45,335 nt of DNA from positions 1-45,335 of the forward strand of contig NZ_JARJLT010000199.1 of NCBI RefSeq assembly GCF_029335315.1, written 5' to 3'. The position numbers were made by a program, and so were the translations under genes. The notes beneath the pieces are model-generated. The model was not told where the DNA came from. It was given only the letters and a program-made list of their open reading frames with translations, and ran no database searches. The stretch is from Pseudomonas citronellolis (GTDB lineage: Bacteria; Pseudomonadota; Gammaproteobacteria; Pseudomonadales; Pseudomonadaceae). Of the stretch, positions 21,284 to 30,008 are shown one piece after another (positions within the stretch are counted from its first letter, which is position 1; each line of letters opens with the position of its first letter).

Positions 21284-21300
21284 TTGAGCTTTTTGCTCAA
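21284..21300. promoter_or_regulatory. Second dyad in the lysR/importer gap
   Basis: TTGAGC, five T, GCTCAA: a perfect 6-bp inverted repeat 18 bp from the LysR box. Could be a second regulator site or a short hairpin. Confidence 0.45.
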
Positions 21301-21450
21301 CCGCAATCTGGCCACACTCGACCCCAGCAGCCTCACCACAACAAAGCCGGACACCGGCGCCGCTGCACTGCTTTTCCCCATTCCTGCCACAACAAGTACA
21401 AGCTCCCGCGCGTGACAGCGCCAGCGGGAGAGGGAACCGGAGGTACATCC

Positions 21451-22569
21451 ATGAGTGCCCTGCACAGCCTGCAGACGGCCGCCGTCTCCATTCGTTCGGT
21501 GCGCAAGGTCTACGGCGACCCGGACAGCGGTCCGGTGGCGCTGAAGAGCGTCGACCTGGACATCCGCGACAACGAGTTCTTCACCCTGCTCGGGCCTTCC
21601 GGCTGCGGCAAGACCACCCTGCTGCGGATGATCGCCGGCTTCGAGTTTCCCACCGCCGGGGAAATCCTCCTCTACGGCGAGAACATCGCCAACCGCGCGC
21701 CCTACGATCGCCCGGTCAACACGGTGTTCCAGCACTACGCGCTGTTCCCGCACATGACCATCGCGCAGAACCTGGCCTTCGGCCTGGAATCGCACCCCAT
21801 GGGCAAGCGCCTGGGCAAGGCCGAGGTCGCCGAGCGGGTGCGCCAGATGCTCGCCCTGGTGCAGATGGAACGCTTCGCCGAGCGCCGCCCGGCGCAGCTC
21901 TCCGGTGGCCAGCAGCAACGCGTGGCGCTGGCCCGCGCGCTGGCTCCGCAGCCCAAGGTGCTGCTGCTCGACGAACCGCTCTCGGCGCTCGACCTGAAGC
22001 TGCGCCAGGCCATGCGCGAGGAGCTCAAGAGCATCCAGGCGAAGACCGGGATCACCTTCATCTTCGTCACCCACGACCAGGAAGAAGCCCTGACCATGTC
22101 CGACCGCATCGCCGTGCTCGCCAATGGCGAGGTGCAGCAGGTCGGGCGCCCGGCGGACATCTACGAGCAGCCGCGCAACCGCTTCGTCGCCGACTTCATC
22201 GGCGAGACCAACTTCCTCCCCGCGCAGGTCGCGGAGCTGGCCGGCGACCAGGCGCAGTTCCGCGTGCCCGGTGGCCAGACGCTGCGCGCGGCGAGCCGCG
22301 AGGGCCTGCGCCAGGGCGCCGAGGTGACCCTGTCGATCCGCCCCGAGCGCCTGCGCCTGGTCGGCGCCGACACCCCGGACGCCACCCCCTGCACGCTGGC
22401 CGAGCAGATCTACCTGGGCACCGACCTGCAGTACCAGGTGCAGCTCACCGACGGCACCCGCCTGCGCGTGCGCACGCCCAACTGCGCCGGGCAGAGCCGG
22501 CGCTTCGCCCCGGGCGAGCGCCTGGGCCTGCAGTTCGACCGCGATAGCGCCAGCGTGCTGCTGGACTGA
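21451..22569 (+). CDS. ABC importer ATPase, PotA/PotG-like
   Basis: A 372-residue cytoplasmic ATPase of a polyamine-type importer. Motifs: Walker A GPSGCGKTT, Q-loop NTVFQHYALFPHMT, signature LSGGQQQRVALARAL, Walker B LLLLDEPLSALD and H-loop FVTHDQEEAL. A C-terminal TOBE-like regulatory domain (about 280-372) is typical of the PotA group. ATG 21451 has GGAGG about 8 nt upstream; an in-frame ATG at 21412 is less likely. It leads the four-gene cluster with two permeases and a binding protein. The substrate is not fixed by the sequence. Confidence 0.93.
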   Translation: MSALHSLQTAAVSIRSVRKVYGDPDSGPVALKSVDLDIRDNEFFTLLGPSGCGKTTLLRMIAGFEFPTAGEILLYGENIANRAPYDRPVNTVFQHYALFPHMTIAQNLAFGLESHPMGKRLGKAEVAERVRQMLALVQMERFAERRPAQLSGGQQQRVALARALAPQPKVLLLDEPLSALDLKLRQAMREELKSIQAKTGITFIFVTHDQEEALTMSDRIAVLANGEVQQVGRPADIYEQPRNRFVADFIGETNFLPAQVAELAGDQAQFRVPGGQTLRAASREGLRQGAEVTLSIRPERLRLVGADTPDATPCTLAEQIYLGTDLQYQVQLTDGTRLRVRTPNCAGQSRRFAPGERLGLQFDRDSASVLLD

Positions 22570-22584
22570 GCCGAGGAACGCACC

Positions 22585-23511
22585 ATGACTTCCCTCACGA
22601 CTCGCCCCGGCAACGCCCTGGAGCGGCGCCGGGCTCTGGGCGGCCTGCTCGGCGTCTCGCCGGCGCTGCTGGCCATCGGTCTGTTCCTGGTGGTGCCGAT
22701 CCTCATCGTCGTCGCCTACTCGCTGATGCAGGCCAACCCCTACGGTGGCGTCAATCACGCGTTCAGCGCCGACGCCTACATCTCGCTGCTGTTCGAGCGC
22801 CAGCTGGACGACAGCCTGGCCTTCGCCGACTCCTACCTGGTCATCGCCCTGCGCTCGCTGGGCATCGCCGCGGCGACCACGGCGATCACCCTGCTGGTCG
22901 GCTTCCCGGTCGCGGTCTGGCTGGCCATGCAGCCGGCGCGCCGGCGCGGCCTGCTGATCTTCCTGATCACCGTGCCGTTCTGGGCCAATCTGCTGATCCG
23001 CACCTACGCCTGGATTCTGCTGCTGCGTGGCACCGGGGTGATCAATAACGGCCTCATGGGCCTGGGCCTGATCCAGCAGCCGTTGCCGCTGCTCTACAAC
23101 GACGGCGCGGTGCTGCTGGGCCTGGTCTACACCTACGCGCCCTTCGTGGTGCTGCCGATCTACTCGACCCTGGAGAAAATGGACATGCGCCTGCTGGAAG
23201 CCGCCCAGGACCTCTATGCCGGGCGCCTGCGCACCCTGCGCAAGGTGGTCCTGCCGATCGCCCGGCCGGGCATCCTGGCCGGCGCCATCCTCACCTTCGT
23301 GCCGTGCCTGGGCGCGATGATCGCCCCCGAGCTGCTCGGCGGCGGCACCAAGATGATGCTCGGCAACCTGATCTTCCGGCAGTTCGCCGACTCGCGTAAC
23401 TGGCCCTTCGGTGCCGCCCTGTCGCTGGTGCTGATGGCGGTGGTGATGCTCGCCCTGACCTTCTACGCCCTGCGCGCCGAGCGCCTGCGCGTAGCCCGGG
23501 GAGGTGTGTGA
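22585..23511 (+). CDS. ABC importer permease, PotB-like
   Basis: A 308-residue inner-membrane permease with about six helices. The EAA loop that docks the ATPase reads EAAQDLYAGRLRTLRKVVLP (about 210-229). N-terminal residues 1-22 are cytoplasmic and basic. SD GAGGAA precedes the ATG. Its stop overlaps the next start (TGATG at 23509-23513), indicating translational coupling. Confidence 0.93.
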   Translation: MTSLTTRPGNALERRRALGGLLGVSPALLAIGLFLVVPILIVVAYSLMQANPYGGVNHAFSADAYISLLFERQLDDSLAFADSYLVIALRSLGIAAATTAITLLVGFPVAVWLAMQPARRRGLLIFLITVPFWANLLIRTYAWILLLRGTGVINNGLMGLGLIQQPLPLLYNDGAVLLGLVYTYAPFVVLPIYSTLEKMDMRLLEAAQDLYAGRLRTLRKVVLPIARPGILAGAILTFVPCLGAMIAPELLGGGTKMMLGNLIFRQFADSRNWPFGAALSLVLMAVVMLALTFYALRAERLRVARGGV

Positions 23512-24317
23512 TGCTGGCCCTGATGCGCAAGCGCCGCCTCGGCGTGCAGGACTTCCCCGGCTTCGGCGGTTTCAGCCTGCTGTTCTACCTCTACCTTTAC
23601 GCGCCCATCGTGGTGCTGGTGGTCTACTCGTTCAACGCCAACCAGTCCGCCACCGTGTGGACCGGCTTCAGCCTCGACTGGTACCGCGCCGCCTTCGCCA
23701 ACCAGGCGTTGCGCAGCGCCGCCGGCAACAGCCTGCTGATCGCCGTGTGCGCCAGCATGATCGCCACCGCGATCGCCACCCTGGCCGCGCTGGGCACCTC
23801 GCGCGGGGCGAAGTTCAAGGGCATGCGCCTGTCCATGGGCACCATCATGCTGCCGCTGGTGCTGCCGGAGATCGTCGTCGGCGTCGCCACCCTGGCGCTG
23901 TTCTCCAGCCTCGGCATCTCCCTGGGCTACGGCAACCTGATCATCGCCCACACGGTGTTCTGCATTCCCTTCGCCTACCTGCCGATCCGCGCCCGCCTGG
24001 AGGACATGGACCTGTCCCTGGAGCAGGCCGCCGCCGACCTCTACGCCGGGCCCTGGCGGACCTTCCGCAAGGTCACCCTGCCGCTGCTGATGCCGGGGAT
24101 CTTCTCCGGGCTGATGCTGGCCTTCATCGTCTCGCTGGATAACTTCGTGATCTCGATGATGGTCTCCCAGGCCGGCACCACCACCTTGCCGATCTTCATC
24201 TTCGGCCTGCTGCGGATGGGCGTGACCCCCGACGTCAACGCGGTGTCGACGCTGATCCTCGGGGTTTCGGTGTTCTTCGTCAGCCTTTCCTTCCTGCTCG
24301 GCAAAGCCAAAGCCTGA
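23511..24317 (+). CDS. ABC importer permease, PotC-like
   Basis: A 268-residue inner-membrane permease with about six helices and EAA loop EQAAADLYAGPWRTFRKVTL (about 171-190). The partner of the PotB-like protein. ATG 23511 overlaps the upstream TGA by one base and has GGGGAGG about 8 nt upstream; a GTG one codon earlier is possible. Confidence 0.93.
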   Translation: MLALMRKRRLGVQDFPGFGGFSLLFYLYLYAPIVVLVVYSFNANQSATVWTGFSLDWYRAAFANQALRSAAGNSLLIAVCASMIATAIATLAALGTSRGAKFKGMRLSMGTIMLPLVLPEIVVGVATLALFSSLGISLGYGNLIIAHTVFCIPFAYLPIRARLEDMDLSLEQAAADLYAGPWRTFRKVTLPLLMPGIFSGLMLAFIVSLDNFVISMMVSQAGTTTLPIFIFGLLRMGVTPDVNAVSTLILGVSVFFVSLSFLLGKAKA

Positions 24318-24343
24318 GCGCCACGCCACCACTCGGAGTCAAC

Positions 24344-25378
24344 ATGAGCAAGTCGATCGCCGTCATCGCCGCCACCCTGTCGCTGAGCCTGGCCGGCGCG
24401 GCCAACGCCGCCGGGCAGGTCAACGTCATCAGCTGGAGCGGCTACTTCTCGCCGCAGATCCTGGAGAAGTTCGAGAAACAGACCGGCATCAAGGTCACCG
24501 TGGATTCCTACGACTCCAACGAGACCCTGCTGGCCAAGCTCAAGCAGGGCGGCAGCGGCTACGACGTGGCCATTCCCTCGCACCAGTTCGTGCCGATCCT
24601 GGTCCACGAGAACCTGCTGGAGCGCTTCGACCCGATCAAGCAGCCGTACTACGCGAACATCGTCGACAACCTGCAGAAACCCACCTGGGACCCGGAGGGT
24701 GGCTACTCGGTGCCCTTCATCTGGGGCACCACCAGCGTGGTCTACGACACCGCCACCTACAAGGGCCCGGCGGACAGCTACGCGCTGCTGTTCCAGCCGC
24801 CGCAGGAGCTGCAGGGCAAGATCAACATGCTCGACTCGGTCAACGAGGTGATGGACACCGCCAGCCTGTACCTGGGCATCCCCGCCTGCAGCGAGGACCC
24901 GAAACAGGTGCAGCAGGTGCTCAGCCTGCTCAAGGCGCAGAAACCCTTCGTCAAGACCTACAGCTCCAAGGCCGGCTCGGTGCGCGAGAACCTGGCTTCC
25001 GGCGAAACCTCGATGTCGCTGTTCTGGGGCGGCTCGTCGCTGCGCGCCCGGGAGATGAAGCCGAGCCTGAAGTACCTCTACCCGAAGGAAGGCGTGATGG
25101 CCTGGGTAGATAACCTGGTGATCCCCAAGGGCAGCAAGAACCCCGACGCCGCCCGCCAGTTCATCGCCTTCATGAGCCAGCCGGAGAACTCCGCGCTGAC
25201 GCAGAACTTCCTCAAGCACCAGAGCCCGATCAAGGGCACCGACGCCTTCCTCGACCCGAGCCTGAAGGACGCCCCGGAGCTGCACATCCCCGAGGGCACC
25301 AAGGTGGTCTTCAGCCAGACCTGCGGCGAAGGCGCGATCCGCCTGGCCGACCGCCTGTGGACCAACCTGATGCGCTGA
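24344..25378 (+). CDS. ABC importer periplasmic binding protein, PotD/PotF-like
   Basis: A 344-residue exported protein. The signal peptide covers about 1-23 (cleavage after ANA). The mature start VNVISWSGYFSPQILEKFEK and the following YDSNETLLAKLKQGGSGYDV, AIPS match the polyamine-binding PotD/PotF family. A second conserved region is WVDNLVIPKGSKN. The family binds putrescine, spermidine and related amines, but members also bind other amino or organic compounds; pairing with amidase and malonate genes suggests a non-standard ligand (inference). SD GGAG precedes the ATG. Confidence 0.92.
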   Translation: MSKSIAVIAATLSLSLAGAANAAGQVNVISWSGYFSPQILEKFEKQTGIKVTVDSYDSNETLLAKLKQGGSGYDVAIPSHQFVPILVHENLLERFDPIKQPYYANIVDNLQKPTWDPEGGYSVPFIWGTTSVVYDTATYKGPADSYALLFQPPQELQGKINMLDSVNEVMDTASLYLGIPACSEDPKQVQQVLSLLKAQKPFVKTYSSKAGSVRENLASGETSMSLFWGGSSLRAREMKPSLKYLYPKEGVMAWVDNLVIPKGSKNPDAARQFIAFMSQPENSALTQNFLKHQSPIKGTDAFLDPSLKDAPELHIPEGTKVVFSQTCGEGAIRLADRLWTNLMR

Positions 25379-25392
25379 TCGAAGGCGCTGCG

Positions 25393-25416
25393 CCCCCGCG
25401 TTCGCGGGGGTGACGG
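25393..25416 (-). repeat. CGCGAACGCGGG palindromic repeat, inverted copy
   Basis: CCCCCGCG / CGCGGGGG 8-bp stem 14 bp after the binding-protein stop. It is the inverse of the copy at 25490-25516. No T run. Confidence 0.7.
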
Positions 25417-25489
25417 GGTGGAGCGGGGCGCCGGCGGGCGCCGTGGCTTCGCTCACCACGCCAAAAGTCGCATCTGCACAAACATCGTT

Positions 25490-25516
25490 CCGTCATTCCC
25501 GCGAACGCGGGAACCC
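25490..25516 (+). repeat. CGCGAACGCGGG palindromic repeat, direct copy
   Basis: CCGTCATTCCCGCGAACGCG then GGAACCC. With 25393-25416 it forms an inverted pair spanning about 125 bp between importer and amidase genes. Confidence 0.7.
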
Positions 25517-25538
25517 AGTAAACAAAAGGCCGCGTCAC

Positions 25539-26996
25539 ATGAGCCAGAACCCGAAGATCAGCCCCCTCGTCCAGCTCCAGGCACACGAACTGGCGCAGCT
25601 CATCCGCCTGCGCCAGGTCTCCTGCCGCGAGGTGATGGGCGACTACCTGGCGCACATCGAGCGCTTCAACCCGGCGGTCAACGCCCTGGTCAGCCTGGAG
25701 CCGGCCGAGCGCCTGCTGGCCCAGGCCGACGCGCGCGACGCCGAACTGGCGCGTGGCGAGTACCGGGGCTGGATGCACGGCCTGCCGCACGCGATCAAGG
25801 ACCTGTCGCTGACCAGGGGTATCCGCACCACCCTGGGTTCGCCGCTGTACCGCGACTACGTGCCCGAGCGCGACGGCATCATGGTCGAGCGCGTGCGCGC
25901 CGCCGGCGCCATCCTCATCGGCAAGAGCAACACCCCGGAATTCGGCCTCGGCTCGCAGAGCTACAACCCGCTGTTCGGCGCCACCGGCTGCGCCTACGAC
26001 CCGACCCGCACCGCCGGCGGCAGCAGCGGCGGCGCGGCGGCCGCGGCGGCCCTGCAACTGGTGCCGGTGGCCGACGGCAGCGACATGATGGGCTCGCTGC
26101 GCAACCCGGCGGCGTTCAACAACATCATCGGCTTCCGCCCGTCCCAGGGCCGCGTGCCCTTCGACGACGCCGCCGACCTGTTCTTCGACCAGCTCGGCTA
26201 CGAAGGCCCGATGGGCCGCAGCGTGCGCGACGTGGCCCTGCTGCTGTCGGTGCAGGCCGGCGCCGACGCCCGCGCGCCGCTGTCCATCGCCGAATCCGGC
26301 GCGGCCTTCGCCGGCCCGCTGGAGCGCGACTTCAAGGGCGCGCGCCTGGGCTGGCTGGGCGACCTCGGCGGCCACCTGCCGATGGAGCGCGGCGTGCTGG
26401 AGCTGTGCCAGCATTCGTTCGCCGACTTCCAGGCCATCGGCTGCGAGGTCGAACCCTGCGAGCTGGGCTATTCCGCCGAGCGCCTGTGGGACTGCTGGCG
26501 TACCCTGCGCCACTGGTTCGTCGCAGGCTCCTTGGGCGCGGCCTACGCCGACCCGGGCAAGCGCGAACTGCTCAAGCCCGAAGCGCACTGGGAAGTGGAG
26601 AACGGCCTGCGCCTGTCGGCCATGGACGTGTACCAGGCCACGGTGGCGCGCAGCGACTGGTACCGCGCCATCCAGCGCCTGTTCGAGCGCTACGACTACC
26701 TGCTGCTGCCCAGCGCCCAGGTGTTCCCGTTCGACAAGGCCCAGCACTGGCCGCAGGAAATCGCCGGCCGCGCCATGGACACCTACCACCGCTGGATGGA
26801 AGTGGTGATCCCGGCCACCCTGTCCGGCTGCCCGGTGGCCAACGTCCCGGTAGGCTTCAATGAACAGGGCTTGCCCATGGGCCTGCAGATCATCGGCCGG
26901 CACCAGGCCGACATGGCCGTGCTGCAACTGGCGCACGCCTACGAGCAGGCCACCCACTGGTACCGCCGCTGCCCGCCGCCGCTCCTGGCGCAGTGA
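25539..26996 (+). CDS. Amidase-signature hydrolase, possible malonamidase
   Basis: A 485-residue cytosolic hydrolase of the amidase signature family. The Ser-cisSer-Lys triad is visible: K87 (HAIKDLS), S162 in GGSSGG and nucleophile S186 in SDMMGSLRNPA. The spacings (75 and 24) equal those of FAAH (K142, S217, S241). No signal peptide. It precedes malonyl-CoA decarboxylase and malonyl-CoA synthetase genes. The family archetype malonamidase E2 of Bradyrhizobium hydrolyses malonamate to malonate and ammonia, hence the suggestion; other amides or ureido acids are possible. The start at 25539 is approximate; the upstream frame runs through repeat DNA. Confidence 0.88.
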   Translation: MSQNPKISPLVQLQAHELAQLIRLRQVSCREVMGDYLAHIERFNPAVNALVSLEPAERLLAQADARDAELARGEYRGWMHGLPHAIKDLSLTRGIRTTLGSPLYRDYVPERDGIMVERVRAAGAILIGKSNTPEFGLGSQSYNPLFGATGCAYDPTRTAGGSSGGAAAAAALQLVPVADGSDMMGSLRNPAAFNNIIGFRPSQGRVPFDDAADLFFDQLGYEGPMGRSVRDVALLLSVQAGADARAPLSIAESGAAFAGPLERDFKGARLGWLGDLGGHLPMERGVLELCQHSFADFQAIGCEVEPCELGYSAERLWDCWRTLRHWFVAGSLGAAYADPGKRELLKPEAHWEVENGLRLSAMDVYQATVARSDWYRAIQRLFERYDYLLLPSAQVFPFDKAQHWPQEIAGRAMDTYHRWMEVVIPATLSGCPVANVPVGFNEQGLPMGLQIIGRHQADMAVLQLAHAYEQATHWYRRCPPPLLAQ

Positions 26997-27019
26997 CGCG
27001 CGGCACAGAAGGAGGCTCC

Positions 27020-28333
27020 ATGAACGTCAGCTTCTTCCAGGAACTGTTGCAGAGCATCAGTGAGCGCGGGCGCCAGTTGCTGGAGTCCCGCGAGCCGGCG
27101 CCGATCAGCGCGGCGACCCTGCTCGAAGCCAGCCGTCGCCTGCTCTCCGGGCACGGCGAGGCGTCCGGCGTGGCGCTGGCGCGGCAGGTGCTGTGCGCCT
27201 ACCGCGACTGTCCGGTGGAGCAGCAGAAGGCCTTCTTCGACAACCTGCTGAACGACTTCGCGCCGCCCCGTGAAGCCCTCGCCGACGCCTGCCGGCGCTA
27301 CCTGGAGCAGCCCGGCGCCGAGCAGGTCACCGCGCTGTTCGAGGCCTGCGAGCCGCCGCGCCAGGAATTGTTCCGCCGCCTCAACCAGGCCCCCGGCGGC
27401 ACCGCCGAGCTGATCGCCATGCGCCGCCTGCTGTTGCAGGAACTCAAGGCGCGGCCGCAACTGGCGGCGGTCGACCACGACCTGCAGCACCTGCTGGCCT
27501 CCTGGTTCAACCGCGGCTTCCTGGTGTTGCGGCGCATCGACTGGTCGACCCCGGCGGCGATCCTGGAAAAGATCATCCGCTACGAGGCGGTCCACGCCAT
27601 CAAGGACTGGGACGACCTGCGCAGCCGCCTGCAGCCGGCCGACCGGCGCTGCTTCGCGTTCTTCCACCCGGCCTTGCCGGAGGAACCGCTGATCTTCGTC
27701 GAGGTGGCGCTGACCCGACAGATGCCGGCGGCCATCGCGGCAATCCTCGAGCCGCGCAACGAGGCCGCCGAGGCGCCGGACACCGCGGTGTTCTATTCCA
27801 TCAGCAACTGCCAGGAGGGCCTGCGCGGCATCTCCTTCGGCAACTTCCTGATCAAGCAGGTGGTGGAGGAGCTGGCCCGCGAAGTGCCGGGGCTCAAGCA
27901 GTACGTCACCCTTTCGCCGGTGCCCGGCTTCCGCCGCTGGCTCGACAGCCAGGCCGAGCGCGCCGAAGTCGCCGAATGCCTGAAGGCGCTCAAGCCCGAC
28001 GCGCCGCCACCGCCGCGCCTGGAACAGCCGCTGCTGGCGCTGGCCGCCGAATACTTCCTGCGGGCGAAGAACGCCCAGGGCCAGCCGCTGGACCCGGTGG
28101 CGCGCTTCCACCTCGGCAACGGCGCGCGCCTGGAACGCCTGAACTGGCGCGGCGACCTTTCCGCCGGCGGCCTGCGCCAGGCTGCCGGGCTGATGGTCAA
28201 CTACCGCTACGAATTGCGTCAGATCGAAAAAAACCACGAAGCCTACGCCAACCAGGGCACGGTGATCGCCGCCAACGAGGTCAAGCGTCATCTCCCGCCA
28301 CCGGCCAAGCCACGCCGCCAGGACAAACCATGA
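27020..28333 (+). CDS. matA: Malonyl-CoA decarboxylase
   Basis: Converts malonyl-CoA to acetyl-CoA and CO2. A 437-residue cytosolic protein with an N-terminal helical domain (about 1-165) and a C-terminal GNAT-like catalytic domain. Conserved family segments are seen: EAVHAIKDWDDLRSRL, RRCFAFFHPALPEEPLIFVE, ISNCQEGLRGISFGNFLIKQ (catalytic Ser region) and FHLGNGARLERLNW near the C-terminus. SD GGAGG precedes the ATG 23 bp after the amidase. Its stop overlaps the matB start by four bases (ATGA). Confidence 0.93.
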   Translation: MNVSFFQELLQSISERGRQLLESREPAPISAATLLEASRRLLSGHGEASGVALARQVLCAYRDCPVEQQKAFFDNLLNDFAPPREALADACRRYLEQPGAEQVTALFEACEPPRQELFRRLNQAPGGTAELIAMRRLLLQELKARPQLAAVDHDLQHLLASWFNRGFLVLRRIDWSTPAAILEKIIRYEAVHAIKDWDDLRSRLQPADRRCFAFFHPALPEEPLIFVEVALTRQMPAAIAAILEPRNEAAEAPDTAVFYSISNCQEGLRGISFGNFLIKQVVEELAREVPGLKQYVTLSPVPGFRRWLDSQAERAEVAECLKALKPDAPPPPRLEQPLLALAAEYFLRAKNAQGQPLDPVARFHLGNGARLERLNWRGDLSAGGLRQAAGLMVNYRYELRQIEKNHEAYANQGTVIAANEVKRHLPPPAKPRRQDKP

Positions 28334-29853
28334 ACCAGAGCCTTTTCGCCGCCATCGGCGAGCACCTGCCCGAAGACCTCAGCAAGCCCTTCCTCCGCAC
28401 CCCGGAAGGCGGCGGCTACAGCTACGCCGAGATGCTGCGCAGCAGCGCGCAGTTCGCCCACGCCCTGGTGGAGCTCGGCGTGAAGCCGGGCGACCGCGTC
28501 GCCGTGCAGGTCGACAAGAGCCCCGAGGCGGTCATGCTCTACCTCGGCACCCTGCGTGCCGGCGCCGTCTACCTGCCGCTGAACAGCGGCTACACCGCCG
28601 ACGAACTGAGCTACTTCCTCGGCGACGCCGAGCCCTCGCTGTTCGTCTGCGCCCCGGCCTTCGAGGGGCAGGCCCGGGCGCTCGCCGAGCAGTGTGGCGT
28701 GGCTCGCGTGGCCAGCCTTGGCCAGCGCTGCGAAGGCAGCCTGATGCCCCACGTGGAAGGCAAGCCGGGGCGCTTCCTCGATGTGCAGCGTAGCGCCGAC
28801 GACCTCGCCGCGATCCTCTACACCTCGGGCACCACCGGGCGCTCCAAGGGCGCCATGATCAGCCACGGCAACCTGGTCTCCAACGCCCGCGCGCTGGTCC
28901 AGGCCTGGGCCATCACGGCGGACGACTGGCTGCTGCACGCGCTGCCGATCTTCCACATCCACGGCCTGTTCGTGGCCATCAACAGCCTGCTGATGGCCGG
29001 CGGCTCGCTCCTGTATGTGGACAAGTTCGACGCCGCGCAGGTGCTGCAGCTGTTGCCCCAGGTGAACCTGCTGATGGGTGTGCCGACCTTCTACACGCGC
29101 CTGCTCGACCAACCCGGCCTGACCCGCGAGGCGGTGGCGCACATGCGCCTGTTCGTCTCCGGCTCCGCGCCGCTCACCGCCGAGACCCACAAGGCTTTCC
29201 GCGAGCGCACCGGGGTGGCGATCCTGGAGCGCTACGGCATGACCGAGACCGGCATGAACACCTCCAACCCGCTGGACGGCGAGCGCATCGCCGGCACCGT
29301 CGGCTTCCCGCTGCCGGGCGTGGAGCTGCGCATCACCGACCCGACCGAGAAAGAGGCGAAGCTGCTGCCGCAGGGCGAGCCGGGGATGATCGAGGTGCGC
29401 GGCGCCAACGTGTTCCGTGGCTACTGGCGGATGCCGGAGAAAACCGCCGAGGAATTGCGCGCGGACGGTTACTTCATGACCGGCGATATCGGTTTCATCG
29501 ACGACAAGGGCTACGTGCAGATCGTCGGGCGCAGCAAGGACATGATCATCAGCGGCGGCTACAACGTGTACCCGAAGGAGCTTGAGCAGATCATCGATAC
29601 CCTGCCGGGCGTGGCCGAGTCGGCGGTGATCGGCCTGCCGCACCGCGACTTCGGCGAGGGCGTGACGGCGGTGGTGGTGGCCAAGCCGGGCGAGGCGCCG
29701 AGCGAGGACGCGATCCTGGCCGGCCTCGACGGCAAGCTGGCGCGCTACAAGCAGCCCAAGCGGGTGCTGGTGGTGGACGCGCTGCCGCGCAACGTGATGG
29801 GCAAGGTGCAGAAGAACCAGCTGCGCGAGCGCTTCAAGCAGTTGTACGGCTGA
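28330..29853 (+). CDS. matB: Malonyl-CoA synthetase
   Basis: Activates malonate with ATP and CoA to malonyl-CoA. A 507-residue acyl-adenylate-forming enzyme. Motifs: P-loop YTSGTTGRSKGAM (about 165), LPIFHIHGLF, GSAPL, YGMTETGMN (adenine/acyl site), GYFMTGDIG and the C-terminal catalytic Lys in GKVQKNQLR. The arginine-bearing motif expected for malonate carboxylate binding is consistent with SGSAPLTAET... ILERYGMTETGMNTSNP, but specificity is mainly supported by the adjacent decarboxylase. ATGA overlap with matA implies coupled translation. Confidence 0.92.
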   Translation: MNQSLFAAIGEHLPEDLSKPFLRTPEGGGYSYAEMLRSSAQFAHALVELGVKPGDRVAVQVDKSPEAVMLYLGTLRAGAVYLPLNSGYTADELSYFLGDAEPSLFVCAPAFEGQARALAEQCGVARVASLGQRCEGSLMPHVEGKPGRFLDVQRSADDLAAILYTSGTTGRSKGAMISHGNLVSNARALVQAWAITADDWLLHALPIFHIHGLFVAINSLLMAGGSLLYVDKFDAAQVLQLLPQVNLLMGVPTFYTRLLDQPGLTREAVAHMRLFVSGSAPLTAETHKAFRERTGVAILERYGMTETGMNTSNPLDGERIAGTVGFPLPGVELRITDPTEKEAKLLPQGEPGMIEVRGANVFRGYWRMPEKTAEELRADGYFMTGDIGFIDDKGYVQIVGRSKDMIISGGYNVYPKELEQIIDTLPGVAESAVIGLPHRDFGEGVTAVVVAKPGEAPSEDAILAGLDGKLARYKQPKRVLVVDALPRNVMGKVQKNQLRERFKQLYG

Positions 29854-29854
29854 A

Positions 29855-29922
29855 CGTAGGGCGGATAACCGTTCGCGGTTATCCGCCGTTGGCCCCGGCA
29901 CCGAGGTCGACGGCGGATCACG
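29855..29922. repeat. GTAGGGCGGATAAC palindrome, copy 3, right end missing
   Basis: Begins one base after the matB stop and matches copy 2 through GGATAACCGTTCGCGGTTAT, then breaks off after CGGCGGATCACG, where a REP begins. The right end with CGCCCTACG is absent. Confidence 0.8.
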
Positions 29923-29929
29923 GCTTTTC

Positions 29930-29966
29930 GTAGGAGCGAGGGGGACGCCCAGTTCTTGCTCGCGAA
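29930..29966 (+). repeat. Long REP variant, left part of composite element B
   Basis: GTAGGAGCGAG and TTGCTCGCGAAC arms separated by GGGGACGCCCAGTTC. The same variant is inverted at 36975-37010. Confidence 0.75.
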
Positions 29967-30008
29967 CGGGCGTTTGTCGGTGGCGCTTGGTGCTCATCCC
30001 GAAGAGCA

